Part shown: one piece after another, positions 21,660 through 34,860 of the stretch | Layout: each line of letters begins with the position of its first letter | Position numbering within the stretch: position 1 is the stretch's first letter | Assembly: GCF_029227915.1 (NCBI RefSeq) | Contig: NC_079881.1 | Coordinates: forward strand, 25,521,501-25,585,500 | Direction: 5' to 3' | DNA from: Hydractinia symbiolongicarpus | Lineage: Eukaryota; Cnidaria; Hydrozoa; Anthoathecata; Hydractiniidae | Length of the DNA: 64,000 bases | Notes under the pieces: generated by a model | Seen by the model: only the letters and a program-made list of their open reading frames with translations | Told to the model about the DNA's origin: nothing | Databases searched by the model: none | Made by a program: the position numbers and the translations under genes

Positions 21660-24600
21660 TTTTCAAAAATGATTTCATTTTTGATAAGACGCTGAATAAA
21701 AGGAGTTTAATCGCCGGCAAACGAAAACCCGCGATTTTCCGTATATCACGGCTCGGCCCGTACAGTGAAAAGTATACAAAGAAAGTACCCAGGGAGTAAA
21801 CTCATTTCCCAAACGATTCTTTAAATTATTTTTTCACCACTAAAACGCATGAGACTTGTAGTTTTTAAAAATGATTTCATTTTTGATGAGACCTTGTATA
21901 AAAGGAGTTTAATCGCCGGCAAACGAAAACCCGCGATTTGCCGTAAATCCCGGGCTTGACCCGTATAGTCGAATGTATACAAAGAAAGTAAACTAGGAGT
22001 AAACTCATTTCCCGAACGATTCTTTAAATTAATTTTCTACCACTAAAACGCATAAGACTTGTAGTTTTCAAAAACGATTTCATTTTTGATGAGACGCTGA
22101 ATAAAAGGAGTTTAATCGCCGGCAAACGAAAACCCGCAATTTCCCGTAAATCCCGGACTCGGCCCGTATAGTCAAAAGTATACAAAGAAAGTACCCAGGG
22201 AGTAAACTCATTTCCCGAACGATTCTTTAAAATATTTTTTCACCACTAAAACGCATGAGACTTGTAGTTTTCAAAAATGATTTCATTTTTGATGAGACGC
22301 TGAATAAAAGGAGTTTAATCGCCGGCAAACGAAAACCCGCGATTTCCCGTATATCCTGGAATCGGCCCGTATAGTCGAATGTATACAAAGAAAGTACCCA
22401 GGGAGTAAACTCATTTCCCGCACGATTTTTTAAATTCTTTTTTCACCACTAAAACGCATGAGACTTGTAGTTTTCAAAAATGATTTCATTTTTGATGAGA
22501 CGCTGAATAAAAGGAGTTTAATCTCCGGCAAACGAAAACACGCGATTTCCCGTAAATCCCGGGCTTGGCCCGTATAGTCGAATGTATACAAAGAAAGTAC
22601 GCAGAGAGTAAACTCATTTCCCGAACGATTTTTTAAATTATTTTTTCACCACTAAGACGCACGAGACTTGCAGTTTTCAAAAATGATTTCATTTTTGATG
22701 AGACGCTGAATAAAAGGAGTTTAATCGCCGGCAAACGAAAACCCGCGATTTCCCGTAAATCCCGGACTCGGCCCGTATAGTCAAAAGTATACAAAGAAAG
22801 TACCCAGGGAGTAAACTCATTTCCCGAAGGATTCTTTAAATTATTTTTCACCACTAAAACGCATGAGACTTGTAGTTTTCAAAAATGATTTCATTTTTGA
22901 TGAGACGCTGAATAAAAGTAGTTTAATCGCCGGCAAACGAAAACCCGCGATTTCCCGTAAATCCCGGGCTTGGCCGTATAGTCGAATGCATACAAAGAAA
23001 ATACCCAGGAAGTAAACTCATTTCCCGAACGATTTTTTAAATTATTTCTTCACCACTAAAACGCATAAGACTTGTAGTTTTTTAAAAATGATTTCATTTT
23101 TGATGAGACGCTGAATAAAAGGAGTTTAATCGCCGGCAAACGAAAACCCGCGATTTTCCGTATATCACGGACTCGGCCCGTACAGTGAAAAGTATACAAA
23201 GAAAGTACCCAGGGAGTAAATTCATTTCCCAAACGATTCTTTAAATTATTTTTCACCACTAAAACGCATGAGACTTGTAGTTTTCAAAAATGATTTCATT
23301 TTTGATGAGACGCTGAATAAAAGAAGTTTAATCGCCGGCAAACGAAAAACCCGCGATTTCCCGTAAATCCCGGACTCGGCCCGTATAGTCAAAAGTATAC
23401 AAAGAAAGTACCCAGGGAGTGAACTCATTTCCCGAACGATTCTTTAAATTATTTTTTCACCACTAAAACGCATGAGACTTGTAGTTTTCAAAAATGATTT
23501 CATTTTTGATGAGACGCTGAATAAAAGAAGTTTAATCGCCGGCAAACGAAAAACCCGCGATTTCCCGTAAATCCCGGACTCGGCCCGTATAGTCAAAAGT
23601 ATACAAAGAAAGTACCCAGGGAGTAAACTCATTTCCCGAAGGATTCTTTAAATTATTTTTCACTACTACAACGCATGAGACTTGTAGTTTTCAAAAATGA
23701 TTTCGTTTTTGATGAGACGCTGAATAAAAGGAGTTTAATAGCCGGCAAATGAAAACCCGCGATTTCCCGTAAATCCCGGGCTTGGCCGTATAGTCGAATG
23801 TATACAAAGAAAATACCCAGGGAGTAAACTCATTTCCCGAACGATTTTTTAAATTATTTCTTCACCACTAAAACGCATGAGCCTTGTAGTTTTCAAAAAT
23901 GATTTCATTTTTGATAAGACGCTGAATAAAAGGAGTTTAATCGCCGGCAAACGAAAACCCGCGATTTTCCGTATATCACGGACTCGGCCCGTACAGTGAA
24001 AAGTATACAAAAAAAGTACCCAGGGAGTAAACTCATTTCCCAAACGATTCTTTAAATTATTTTTTCACCACTAAAACGCATGAGACTTGTAGTTTTCAAA
24101 AATGATTTCATTTTTGATGAGACCTTGTATAAAAGGAGTTTAATCGCCGGCAAACGAAAACCCGCGATTTGCCGTAAATCCCGGGCTTGACCCGTATAGT
24201 CGAATGTATACAAAGAAAGTAAACTAGGAGTAAACTCATTTCCCGAACGATTCTTTAAATTAATTTTCTACCACTAAAACGCATAAGACTTGTAGTTTTC
24301 AAAAACGATTTCATTTTTGATGAGACGCTAAATAAAAGGAGTTTAATCGCCGGCAAACGAAAACCCGCAATTTCCCGTAAATCCCGGACTCGGCCCGTAT
24401 AGTCAAAAGTATACAAAGAAAGTACCCAGGGAGTAAACTCATTTCCCGAAAAATTCTTTAAAATATTTTTTCACCACTAAAACGCATGAGACTTGTAGTT
24501 TTCAAAAATGATTTCATTTTTGATGAGACGCTGAATAAAAGGAGTTTAATCGCCGGCAAACGAAAACCCGCGATTTCCCGTATATCCTGGAATCGGCCCG

Positions 24601-25370
24601 TATAGTCGAATGTATACAAAGAAAGTACCCAGGGAGTAAACTCATTTCCCGCACGATTTTTTAAATTCTTTTTTCACCACTAAAACGCATGAGACTTGTA
24701 GTTTTCAAAAATGATTTCATTTTTGATGAGACGCTGAATAAAAGGAGTTTAATCTCTGGCAAACGAAAACCCGCGATTTCCCGTAAATCCCTGGCTTGGC
24801 CCGTATAGTCGAATGTATACAAAGAAAGTACGCAGAGAGTAAACTCATTTCCCGAACGATTTTTTAAATTATTTTTTCACCACTAAGACGCATGAGACTT
24901 GCAGTTTTCAAAAATGATTTCATTTTTGATGAGACGCTGAATAAAAGGAGTTTAATCGCCGGCAAACGAAAACCCGCGATTTCCCGTAAATCCCGGACTC
25001 GGCCCGTATAGTCAAAAGTATACAAAGAAAGTACCCAGGGAGTAAACTCATTTCCCGAAGGATTCTTTAAATTATTTTTCACCACTAAAACGCATGAGAC
25101 TTGTAGTTTTCAAAAATGATTTCATTTTTGATGAGACGCTGAATAAAAGTAGTTTAATCGCCGGCAAACGAAAACCCGCGATTTCCCGTAAATCCCGGGC
25201 TTGGCCGTATAGTCGAATGCATACAAAGAAAATACCCAGGAAGTAAACTCATTTCCCGAACGATTTTTTAAATTATTTCTTCACCACTAAAACGCATGAG
25301 ACTTGTAGTTTTTTAAAAATGATTTCATTTTTGATGAGACGCTGAATAAAAGGAGTTTAATCGCCGGCAA
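21660..25370 (-). repeat. ~11-mer repeat with partial second copy
   Basis: Markers recur 2231 bp apart: GAGACCTTGTATAAAAGG (21891 and 24122), AGTACGCAGAGAGTAAAC (about 22600 and 24830), GACTTGCAGTTTTC (about 22665 and 24897) and GAATGCATACAAAG (about 22984 and 25215). The match starts near 21.66/23.89 kb and fades near 23.1/25.37 kb, so the second copy holds about seven of the eleven monomers. The second copy overlaps the start of the 28-mer block that follows. Confidence 0.8.
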
Positions 25371-28300
25371 ACGAAAACCCGCGATTTGCCGTAAATCCCG
25401 GCTTGGCCCGTATAGTCGAATGTATACAAAGAAAGTACGCAGGGAGTAAACTCATTTCCCGAACGATTTTTTAAATTATTTTTTCACCACTAAGACGCAT
25501 GAGACTTGTAGTTTTCAAAAATGATTTCATTTTTGATGAGACGCTGAATAAAAGGAGTTTAATCGCCGGCAAACGAAAAACCCGCGATTTCCCGTAAATC
25601 CCGGACTCGGCCCGTATAGTCAAAAGTATACAAAGAAAGTACCCAGGGAGTAAACTCATTTCCCGAAGGATTCTTTAAATTATTTTTCACCACTACAACG
25701 CATGAGACTTGTAGTTTTCAAAAATGATTTCGTTTTTGATGAGACGCTGAATAAAAGGAGTTTAATCGCCGGCAAACGAAAACCCGCGATTTCCCGTAAA
25801 TCCCGGGCTTGGCCGTATAGTCGAATGTATACAAAGAAAATACCCAGGGAGTAAACTCATTTCCCGAACGATTTTTTAAATTATTTCTTCACCACTAAAA
25901 CGCATGAGCCTTGTAGTTTTCAAAAATGATTTCATTTTTGATGAAACGCTGAATAAAAGGAGTTTAATCGCCTGAAAACGAAAACCCGCAATTTGCCGTT
26001 AATCCCGGGCTTGACCCGTATAGTCGAATGTATACAAAGAAAGTAAACTGGGAGTAAACTCATTTCCCGAACGATTTTTTAAATTATTTTTTCACCACTA
26101 AAACGCATGAGACTTGTAGTTTTTAAAAATGATTTCATTTTTGATGAGGCGCTGAATAAAAGGAGTTTAATCGCCATCAAACAAAAACCCGCGATTTGCC
26201 GTAAATCCCGGACTTGACCCGTATAGTCAAATGTATACAAAGAAAGACAACTGGGAGTAAACTCATTTCCCGAACGATTTTTTTAATTAATTTTTTACAA
26301 CTAAAACGCATGAGACTTGTAGTTTTCAAAAATGATTTCGTTTTTGATGAGACGCTGAATAAAAGGAGTTTAATCGCCGGCAAACGAAAACCTGCGATTT
26401 CCCGTAAATCCCGGGCTTGGCCGTATAGTCGAATGTATACAAAGAAAATACCCAGGGAGTAAACTCATTTCCCGAACGATTTTTTAAATTATTTCTTCAC
26501 CACTAAAACGCATGAGCCTTGTAGTTTTCAAAAATGATTTACTTTTTGATGAGACACTGAATAAAAGGAGTTTAATCGCCTGCAAACGAAAACCCGCAAT
26601 TTGCCGTAAATCCCGGGCTTGACCCGTATAGTCGAATGTATACAAAGAAAGTAAACTGGGAGTAAACTCATTTCCCGAACGATTTTTTAAATTATTTTTT
26701 CACCACTAAACGCATGAGACTTGTAGTTTTCAAAAATGATTTTATTTTTGATGAGGCGCTGAATAAAAGGAGTTTAATCGCCGGCAAACGAAAACCCGCG
26801 ATTTGCCGTAAATCCCGGGCTTGACCCGTATAGTCAAATGTATACAAAGAAAGTAAACTGGGAGTAAACTCATTTCTCGAACGATTTTTTTAATTAATTT
26901 TTTACAACTAAAACGCATAAGACTTGTAGATTTCAAAAACGATTTCATTTTTGATGAGACGCTGAATAAAAGGAGTTTAATCGCCGGCAAACGAAAACCC
27001 GCGATTTCCCGTAAATCCCAGACTCGGCCCGTATAGTCAAAAGTATACAAAGAAAGTACCCAGGGAGTAAACTCATTTCCCGAACGATTCTTTAAATTAT
27101 TTTTCACCACTAAAACGCATGAGACTTGTAGTTTTCAAAAATGATTTCGTTATTGATGAGACGCTGAATAAAAGGAGTTTAATCGCCGGCAAACTAAAAC
27201 CCGCAATTTCCCGTAAATCCCGGACTCGGCCCGTATAGTCAAAAGTATACAAAGAAAGCACCCAGGTAGTAAACTCATTTCCCGAACGATTCTTTAAATT
27301 ATTTTTTCACCACTAAAACGCATGAGACTTGTAGTTTTCAAAAATGATTTCATTTTTGATGAGACCTTGTATAAAAGGAGTTTAATCGCCGGCAAACGAA
27401 AACCCGCGATTTGCCGTAAATCCCGGGCTTGACCCGTATAGTCGAATGTATACAAAGAAAGTACCCAGGGAGTAAACTCATTTCCCGAACGATTCTTTAA
27501 ATTATTTTTTCACCACTAAAACGCATGAGACTTGTAGTTTTCAAAAATGATTTCATTTTTTATGAGACGCTGAATAAAAGGAGTTTAATCGCCGGCAAAC
27601 GAAAACCCGCGATTTCCCGTAAATCCCGGACTCGGCCCGTATAGTCAAAAGTATACAAAGAAAGTACCCAGGGAGTAAACTCATTTCCCGAACGATTCTT
27701 TAAATTATTTTTCACCACTAAAACGCATGAGACTTGTAGTTTTCAAAAATGATTTCGTTATTGATGAGACGCTGAATAAAAGGAGTTTAATCGCCGGCAA
27801 ACGAAAACCCGCAATTTCCCGTAAATCCTGGACTCGGCCCGTATAGTCAAAAGTATACAAAGAAAGTACCCAGGGAGTAAACGCATTTCCCGAACGATTC
27901 TTTAAAATATTTTTTCACCACTAAAACGCATGAGACTTGTAGTTTTCAAAAATGATTTCATTTTTGATGAGACCTTGTATAAACGGAGTTTAATCGCCGG
28001 CGAACGAAAACCCGCGATTTGCCGTAAATCCCGGGCTTGACCCGTATAGTCGAATGTAGACAAAGAAAGTAAACTAGGAGTAAACTCATTTCCCGAACGA
28101 TTTTTTAAATTAATTTTTTACCACTAAAACGCATAAGACTTGTAGTTTTCAAAAACGATTTCATTTTTGATGAGACGCTGAATAAAAGGAGTTTAATCGC
28201 CGGCAAACGAAAACCCGCAATTTCCCGTAAATCCCAGACTCGGCCCGTATAGTCAAAAGTATACAAAGAAAGTACACAGGGAGTAAACTCATTTCCCGAA

Positions 28301-31300
28301 CGATTCTTTAAATTATTTTTTCACCACTAAAACGCATGAGACTTGAACTTTTCAAAAATGATTTCATTTTTGATGAGACGCTGAATAAAAGAAGTTTAAT
28401 CGCCGTCAAACGAAAACCCGCGATTTCCCGTAAATCCCGGGCTTGGCCCGTATAGTCGAATGTATACAAAAAAAGTACCCAGGGAGTAAACTCATTTCCC
28501 GAACGATTTTTTAAATTATTTTTTCACCACTAAGACGCATGATACTTGTAGTTTTCAAAAATGATTTCGTCTTTGATGAGACGCTGAATAAAAGGAGTTT
28601 AATCGCCGGCAAACGAAAACCCGCAATTTACCGTAAATCCCGGACTCGGCCCGTATAGTCAAAAGTATACAAAGAAAGCACCCAGGTAGTAAACTCATTT
28701 CCCGAACGATTCTTTAAATTATTTTTTCACCACTAAAACGCATGAGACTTTTAGTTTTCAAAAATGATTTCATTTTTGATGAGACCTTGTATAAACGGAG
28801 TTTAATCGCCGGCAAACGAAAACCCGCGATTTGCCGTAAATCCCAGACTCGGCCCGTATAGTCAAAAGTATACAAAGAAAGTACACAGGGAGTAAACTCA
28901 TTTCCCGAACGATTCTTTAAATTATTTTTTCACCACTAAAACGCATGAGACTTGAACTTTTCAAAAATGATTTCATTTTTGATGAGACGCTGAATAAAAG
29001 AAGTTTAATCGCCGTCAAACGAAAACCCGCGATTTCCCGTAAATCCCGGGCTTGGCCCGTATAGTCGAATGTATACAAAAAAAGTACCCAGGGAGTAAAC
29101 TCATTTCCCGAACGATTTTTTAAATTATTTTTTCACCACTAAGACGCATGATACTTGTAGTTTTCAAAAATGATTTCGTCTTTGATGAGACGCTGAATAA
29201 AAGGAGTTTAATCGCCGGCAAACGAAAACCCGCAATTTACCGTAAATCCCGGACTCGGCCCGTATAGTCAAAAGTATACAAAGAAAGCACCCAGGTAGTA
29301 AACTCATTTCCCGAACGATTCTTTAAATTATTTTTTCACCACTAAAACGCATGAGACTTTTAGTTTTCAAAAATGATTTCATTTTTGATGAGACCTTGTA
29401 TAAACGGAGTTTAATCGCCGGCAAACGAAAACCCGCGATTTGCCGTAAATCCCGGGCTTGACCCGTATAGTCGAATGTAGACAAAGAAAGTAAACTAGGA
29501 GTAAACTCATTTCCCGAACGATTTTTTAAATTAATTTTTTACCACTAAAACGCATAAGACTTGTAGTTTTCAAAAACGATTTCATTTTTGATGAGACGCT
29601 AAATAAAAGGAGTTTAATCGCCGGCAAACGAAAACCCGCGATTTGCCGTAAATCCCGGGCTTGACCCGTATAGTCGAATGTATACAAAGAAAGTACCCAG
29701 GGAGTAAACTCATTTCCCGAACGATTCTTTAATATATTTTTTCACCACTAAAACGCATGAGACTTGTAGTTTTCAAAAATGATTTCATTTTTTATGAGAC
29801 CTTGTATAAAAGGAGTTTAATCGCCGGCAAACGAAAACCCGCGATTTGCCGTAAATCCCGGGCTTGACCCGTATAGTCGAATGTATACAAAGAAAGTGAA
29901 CTAGGAGTAAACTCATTTCCCGAACGATTCTTTAAATTAATTTTCTACCACTAAAACGCATAAGACTTGTAGTTTTCAAAAACGATTTCATTTTTGATGA
30001 GACGCTGAATAAAAGGAGTTTAATCGCCGGCAAACGAAAACCCGCAATTTCCCGTAAATCCCGGACTCGGCCCGTATAGTCAAAAGTATACAAAGAAAGT
30101 ACCCAGGGAGTAAACTCATTTCCCGAACGATTCTTTAAAATATTTTTTCACCACTAAAACGCATGAGACTTGTAGTTTTCAAAAATGATTTCATTTTTGA
30201 TGAGACGCTGAATAAAAGGAGTTTAATCGCCGGCAAACGAAAACCCGCGATTTCCCGTATATCCTGGAATCGGCCCGTATAGTCGAATGTATACAAAGAA
30301 AGTACCCAGGGAGTAAACTCATTTCCCGCACGATTTTTTAAATTCTTTTTTCACCACTAAAACGCATAAGACTTGTAGTTTTCAAAAATGATTTCATTTT
30401 TGATGAGACGCTGAATAAAAGGAGTTTAATCTCCGGCAAACGAAAACCCGCGATTTCCCGTAAATCCCGGGCTTGGCCCGTATAGTCGAATGTATACAAA
30501 GAAAGTACGCAGAGAGTAAACTCATTTCCCGAACGATTTTTTAAATTATTTTTTCACCACTAAGACGCATGAGACTTGCAGTTTTCAAAAATGATTTCAT
30601 TTTAGATGAGACGCTGAATAAAAGGAGTTTAATCGCCGGCAAACGAAAACCCGCGATTTCCCGTAAATCCCGGACTCGGCCCGTATAGTCAAAAGTATAC
30701 AAAGAAAGTACCCATGGAGTAAACTCATTTCCCGAAGGATTCTTCAAAATTATTTTTCACCACTAAAACGCATGAGACTTGTAGTTTTCAAAAATGATTT
30801 CATTTTTGATGAGACGCTGAATAAAAGTAGTTTAATCGCCGGCAAACGAAAACCCGCGATTTCCCGTAAATCCCGGGCTTGGCCGTATAGTCGAATGCAT
30901 ACAAAGAAAATACCCAGGAAGTAAACTCATTTCCTGAACGATTTTTTAAATTATTTCTTCACCACTAAAACGCATGAGACTTGTAGTTTTTTAAAAATGA
31001 TTTCATTTTTGATGAGACGCTGAATAAAAGGAGTTTAATCGCCGGCAAACGAAAAACCCGCGATTTCCCGTAAATCCCGGACTCGGCCCGTATAGTCAAA
31101 AGTATACAAAGAAAGTACCCAGGGAGTAAACTCATTTCCCGAAGGATTCTTTAAATTATTTTTCACCACTACAACGCATGAGACTTGTAGTTTTCAAAAA
31201 TGATTTCGTTTTTGATGAGACGCTGAATAAAAGGAGTTTAATCGCCGGCAAACGAAAAACCCGCAATTTCCCGTAAATCCCGGACTCGGCCCGTATAGTC

Positions 31301-34300
31301 AAAAGTATACAAAGAAAGTACCCAGGGAGTAAACTCATTTCCCGAAGGATTCTTTAAATTATTTTTCACCACTACAACGCATGAGACTTGTAGTTTTCAA
31401 AAATGATTTCGTTTTTGATGAGACGCTGAATAAAAGGAGTTTAATCGCCGGCAAACGAAAACCCGCGATTTCCCGTAAATCCCGGGCTTGGCCGTATAGT
31501 CGAATGTATACAAAGAAAATACCCAGGGAGTAAACTCATTTCCCGAACGATTTTTTAAATTATTTCTTCACCACTAAAACGCATGAGCCTTGTAGTTTTC
31601 AAAAATGATTTCATTTTTGATGAGACGCTGAATAAAAGGAGTTTAATCGCCTGAAAACGAAAACCCGCAATTTGCCGTTAATCCCGGGCTTGACCCGTAT
31701 AGTCGAATGTATACAAAGAAAGTAAACTGGGAGTAAACTCATTTCCCGAACGATTTTTTAAATTATTTTTTCACCACTAAAACGCATGAGACTTGTAGTT
31801 TTCAAAAATGATTTCATTTTTGATGAGGCGCTGAATAAAAGGAGTTTAATCGCCGGCAAACGAAAACCCGCGATTTCCCGTAAATCCCGGGCTTGACCCG
31901 TATAGTCAAATGTATACAAAGAAAGACAACTGGGAGTAAACTCATTTCCCGAACGATTTTTTTAATTAATTTTTTACAACTAAAACGCATGAGACTTGTA
32001 GTTTTCAAAAATGATTTCGTTTTTGATGAGACGCTGAATAAAAGGAGTTTAATCGCCGGCAAACGAAAACCTGCGATTTCCCGTAAATCCCGGGCTTGGC
32101 CGTATAGTCGAATGTATACATAGAAAATACCCAGGGAGTAAACTCATTTCCCGAACGATTTTTTAAATTATTTCTTCACCACTAAAACGCATGAGCCTTG
32201 TAGTTTTCAAAAATGATTTACTTTTTGATGAGACACTGAATAAAAGGAGTTTAATCGCCTGCAAACGAAAACCCGCAATTTGCCGTAAATCCCGGGCTTG
32301 ACCCGTATAGTCGAATGTATACAAAGAAAGTAAACTGGGAGTAAACTCATTTCCCGAACGATTTTTTAAATTATTTTTTCACCACTAAACGCATGAGACT
32401 TGTAGTTTTCAAAAATGATTTCATTTTTGATGAGGCGCTGAATAAAAGGAGTTTAATCGCCGGCAAACGAAAACCCGCGATTTGCCGTAAATCCCGGGCT
32501 TGACCCGTATAGTCAAATGTATACAAAGAAAGTAAACTGGGAGTAAACTCATTTCTCGAACGATTTTTTTAATTAATTTTTTACAACTAAAACGCATAAG
32601 ACTTGTAGATTTCAAAAACGATTTCATTTTTGATGAGACGCTGAATAAAAGGAGTTTAATCGCCGGCAAACGAAAACCCGCGATTTCCCGTAAATCCCGG
32701 ACTCGGCCCGTATAGTCAAAAGTATACAAAGAAAGTACCCAGGGAGTAAACTCATTTCCCGAACGATTCTTTAAATTATTTTTCACCACTAAAACGCATG
32801 AGACTTGTAGTTTTCAAAAATGATTTCGTTATTGATGAGACGCTGAATAAAAGGAGTTTAATCGCCGGCAAACGAAAACCCGCAATTTCCCGTAAATCCC
32901 GGACTCGGCCCGTATAGTCAAAAGTATACAAAGAAAGCACCCAGGTAGTAAACTCATTTCCCGAACGATTCTTTAAATTATTTTTTCACCACTAAAACGC
33001 ATGAGACTTGTAGTTTTCAAAAATGATTTCATTTTTGATGAGACCTTGTATAAAAGGAGTTTAATCGCCGGCAAACGAAAACCCGCGATTTGCCGTAAAT
33101 CCCGGGCTTGACCCGTATAGTCGAATGTATACAAAGAAAGTACCCAGGGAGTAAACTCATTTCCCGAACGATTCTTTAAATTATTTTTTCACCACTAAAA
33201 CGCATGAGACTTGTAGTTTTCAAAAATGATTTCATTTTTTATGAGACGCTGAATAAAAGGAGTTTAATCGCCGGCAAACGAAAACCCGCGATTTCCCGTA
33301 AATCCCGGACTCGGCCCGTATAGTCAAAAGTATACAAAGAAAGTACCCAGGGAGTAAACTCATTTCCCGAACGATTCTTTAAATTATTTTTCACCACTAA
33401 AACGCATGAGACTTGTAGTTTTCAAAAATGATTTCATTTTTGATGAGACGCTGAATAAAAGGAGTTTAATCGCCGGCAAACGAAAACCCGCGATTTTCCG
33501 TATATCACGGACTCGGCCCGTACAGTGAAAAGTATACAAAGAAAGTACCCAGGGAGTAAACTCATTGCCCAAGCGATTCTTTAAATTAATTTTTTAGCAC
33601 TAAAACGCATGAGACTTGTAGTTTTCAAAAATGATTTCATTTTTGATGAGACCTTGTATAAACGGAGTTTAATCGCCGGCGAACGAAAACCCGCGATTTG
33701 CCGTAAATCCCGGGCTTGACCCGTATAGTCGAATGTAGACAAAGAAAGTAAACTAGGAGTAAACTCATTTCCCGAACGATTTTTTAAATTAATTTTTTAC
33801 CACTAAAACGCATAAGACTTGTAGTTTTCAAAAACGATTTCATTTTTGATGAGACGCTGAATAAAAGGAGTTTAATCGCCGGCAAACGAAAACCCGCAAT
33901 TTCCCGTAAATCCCAGACTCGGCCCGTATAGTCAAAAGTATACAAAGAAAGTACACAGGGAGTAAACTCATTTCCCGAACGATTCTTTAAATTATTTTTC
34001 ACCACTAAAACGCATGAGACTTGAACTTTTCAAAAATGATTTCATTTTTGATGAGACGCTGAATAAAAGAAGTTTAATCGCCGTCAAACGAAAACCCGCG
34101 ATTTCCCGTAAATCCCGGGCTTGGCCCGTATAGTCGAATGTATACAAAAAAAGTACCCAGGGAGTAAACTCATTTCCCGGACGATTTTTTAAATTATTTT
34201 TTCACCACTAAGACGCATGATACTTGTAGTTTTCAAAAATGATTTCGTCTTTGATGAGACGCTGAATAAAAGGAGTTTAATCGCCGGCAAACGAAAACCC

Positions 34301-34860
34301 GCAATTTCCCGTAAATCCCGGACTCGGCCCGTATAGTCAAAAGTATACAAAGAAAGCACCCAGGTAGTAAACTCATTTCCCGAACGATTCTTTAAATTAT
34401 TTTTTCACCACTAAAACGCATGAGACTTTTAGTTTTCAAAAATGATTTCATTTTTGATGAGACCTTGTATAAACGGAGTTTAATCGCCGGCAAACGAAAA
34501 CCCGCGATTTGCCGTAAATCCCGGGCTTGACCCGTATAGTCGAATGTAGACAAAGAAAGTAAACTAGGAGTAAACTCATTTCCCGAACGATTTTTTAAAT
34601 TAATTTTTTACCACTAAAACGCATAAGACTTGTAGTTTTCAAAAACGATTTATTTTTGATGAGACGCTAAATAAAAGGAGTTTAATCGCCGGCAAACGAA
34701 AACCCGCGATTTGCCGTAAATCCCGGGCTTGACCCGTATAGTCGAATGTATACAAAGAAAGTACCCAGGGAGTAAACTCATTTCCCGAACGATTCTTTAA
34801 TATATTTTTTCACCACTAAAACGCATGAGACTTGTAGTTTTCAAAAATGATTTCATTTTT
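24110..34860 (-). repeat. Tandem higher-order block: ~28-mer followed by ~25-mer copy
   Basis: From about 24.11 kb, markers recur 5677-5679 bp later: GACCTTGTATAAAAGG (24121 and 29798), GACTTGCAGTTTTC (24897 and 30575), GACAACTGGG (26247 and 31926) and GAATGTAGACAAAG (28052 and 33731). After the trimer gain at 28.24-28.85 kb the shift falls to 5069 bp (GTAGACAAAG at 29476 and 34545; TTTAATATATTTTTTC at 29730 and 34799). The copies meet near 29.79 kb within TTTATGAGAC, so the second starts where the first ends. One monomer loss and one gain also occurred near 31.0-31.4 kb. Confidence 0.85.
28235..29455 (-). repeat. Recent trimer tandem duplication inside the 28-mer
   Basis: Three consecutive monomers are repeated 609 bp apart with shared private variants: GACTTGAACTTTTC, CGCCGTCAAACG (about 28400 and 29009), GATTTCGTCTTTGATGAG (about 28564 and 29173) and GCAATTTACCG (about 28623 and 29232). 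The joint is a chimeric monomer near 28836-28846, where GATTTGCCGTAAATCCC of the T2 type runs into AGACTCGG of another type. The sister block at 33.8-34.5 kb has these three monomers once. Confidence 0.88.
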
